From: Pseudobutyrivibrio sp.
GTDB taxonomy: Bacteria; Bacillota; Clostridia; Lachnospirales; Lachnospiraceae
NCBI GenBank assembly: GCA_024684955.1
Contig: JAIKWH010000062.1
Span: forward strand, 25,239-89,238
DNA: 64,000 bases
Direction of reading: 5' to 3'
This document shows, piece after piece, positions 63,252-64,000 of this stretch. The stretch's first letter is position 1. The number at the start of each line of letters is the position of its first letter. The notes beneath the pieces were generated by a model. It was not told where the DNA came from. It searched no databases and saw only the letters and a list, made by a program, of their open reading frames with translations. Position numbers and translations under genes: made by a program.

Positions 63252-64000
63252 ATGAATCATAACATATTGAAACAGGTTATTTTAGAGCAGATTGAAATCA
63301 TACAAAATGCTGAGATTGTCAGTCGTGACTATGATTTTGAAAAGAATATAAATTACATTCTTGTTGGACTTAGAAGAGCAGGGAAATCAACACTTTTATA
63401 TAAGATTGCCAGAGAACTTGTTGAAGCAGGCTGTGACTGGTCTCAGATAATCTATGTTAACTTTGAGGATGATAGACTGTTAGGCTTCTCAAAGGATGAC
63501 TTCAATGACATTGTTGAGACTGCATATGAGTTGACGGATGCAAGTGAGATATACTATTTCTTCGATGAAATTCAAATAATAGACGGATGGGAACACTTTG
63601 CCAGAAGAATGGCTGATCAGAAAAAGCATGTGTACATTACAGGAAGTAATGCAAAAATGCTCAGTTCTGAGATGGAAAAAGTTCTTGGAGGAAGGTATCT
63701 ATCCAAATTAATTATGCCTTTTTCATTTAGAGAGACACTTGATTATAAGGATATAGTTCATGATGAAAAAGCATTTCTTACATCGTCCAAAGTTGCCAAG
63801 ATTCGCAGAGGATGTCAGGAATATATTATGAGTGGAGGATTTCCTGAAGCACAGCATTTATTCAATAAAAGGGAATATATTAAGAGTGTTTACGAGAAGG
63901 TTCTTCTTGGTGATATTATAGAGCGTGAAAAAGTGAACAATAAGATGGCACTTAGGCTTATGATAAAGAAAATAGCTGAAACAGTTATGCATGAAATTTC
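63252..64000 (+). CDS. AAA ATPase, DUF4143 type (3' end outside window)
   Basis: The frame is open from the ATG at 63252 to the right edge (249 codons visible) and is absent from the ORF track. The N-terminal AAA_14-type ATPase shows Walker A VGLRRAGKSTLLYKIA near residue 38 and Walker B IYYFFDEIQIIDGWE near 98. ITGSNAKMLSSEM and LPFSFRE-type (here MPFSFRETLDY) follow. This family usually carries a C-terminal DUF4143 domain, which would lie beyond the edge. TTGGAGG lies 6 nt before the ATG. Function is poorly known; members are often found in accessory or defence-related DNA. Confidence 0.9.
   Translation, partial: MNHNILKQVILEQIEIIQNAEIVSRDYDFEKNINYILVGLRRAGKSTLLYKIARELVEAGCDWSQIIYVNFEDDRLLGFSKDDFNDIVETAYELTDASEIYYFFDEIQIIDGWEHFARRMADQKKHVYITGSNAKMLSSEMEKVLGGRYLSKLIMPFSFRETLDYKDIVHDEKAFLTSSKVAKIRRGCQEYIMSGGFPEAQHLFNKREYIKSVYEKVLLGDIIEREKVNNKMALRLMIKKIAETVMHEI

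Noticed and set aside
1-64000. CRISPR arrays, tRNA and rRNA genes, prophage or transposase genes
   Set aside because: No regularly spaced repeats, cloverleaf-like segments, rRNA-like stretches or recognisable phage or transposase proteins were seen by eye; a dedicated scan would be needed to exclude a small RNA.

Overview
This window looks like the chromosome of a motile, Gram-positive, low-to-moderate GC Clostridia. The best fit is a Lachnospiraceae of the Butyrivibrio/Pseudobutyrivibrio/Roseburia type. The placement is inferred from Firmicutes-type genes (veg, long hpf, yhaM/yhaN/yhaO, mutS2, ylmH, SEC-C methionine aminopeptidase, YesM/YesN-type two-component system), strong AGGAGG ribosome binding sites, T-rich intrinsic terminators and sigma-A promoters. 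No rRNA, tRNA, CRISPR array, insertion sequence or prophage was seen. Many ORF-track starts were moved to internal ATG/GTG codons that sit 5-9 nt after a good Shine-Dalgarno.

Layout. 1-4.1 kb: a mannitol PTS locus holding two tandem, nearly identical IIC genes, one fused to IIB and the other to IIA, followed by a sorbitol/sorbose-phosphate-type dehydrogenase. 4.1-8.6 kb: ylmH, then a HAD phosphatase, an unknown protein, an AlaX-type editing enzyme, a YARHG protein and ung. 8.8-12 kb: a hybrid histidine kinase and a dual-receiver response regulator. 12-15.8 kb: a YhaO/YhaN-type Mre11/Rad50-like pair. 15.9-18.9 kb (minus): murL-murD plus a zinc-ribbon protein, an alternative route to the D-glutamate residue of peptidoglycan; a WYL regulator is divergent from it. 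19.9-23.7 kb: SDR, hpf, an XRE regulator with an RBS-sequestering hairpin, plsC and veg. 23.8-27.2 kb: cell-wall hydrolase, SurA-N-like protein, map and an RsuA-family pseudouridine synthase. 27.3-32 kb: livJHMGF branched-chain amino acid ABC transporter. 32.1-35 kb: cytidylate-kinase-like protein, HD-GYP protein and a DUF4432 epimerase-like protein.

35-60 kb is dominated by environmental sensing. Five chemoreceptors occur in 25 kb; three lie in one run with an orphan sugar-binding lipoprotein. A YesM/YesN-type sensor/regulator pair precedes a sugar ABC transporter (binding protein and two permeases, no ATPase) and a GH65 disaccharide phosphorylase. A cytoplasmic LacI-type ligand domain fused to GGDEF lies further on, and with the HD-GYP gene it suggests that sugar sensing, chemotaxis and c-di-GMP are linked here. 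mutS2, a DUF1294 protein and an endonuclease/exonuclease/phosphatase protein are interspersed.

60-64 kb: yhaM, then an rlmD-type rRNA methyltransferase whose conserved C-terminal tail is cut off by an in-frame TAG, a GNAT acetyltransferase, and the start of a DUF4143-type AAA ATPase preceded by three alternating copies of an ACGATAAT motif. This right edge looks like accessory DNA.

The strongest candidates for something unusual are the split mannitol IICB/IICA pair, the MurL-MurD operon, the hairpin over the XRE start site, the LacI-GGDEF fusion and the interrupted rlmD. All functional calls rest on motif recognition from the sequence alone; no database search was run.
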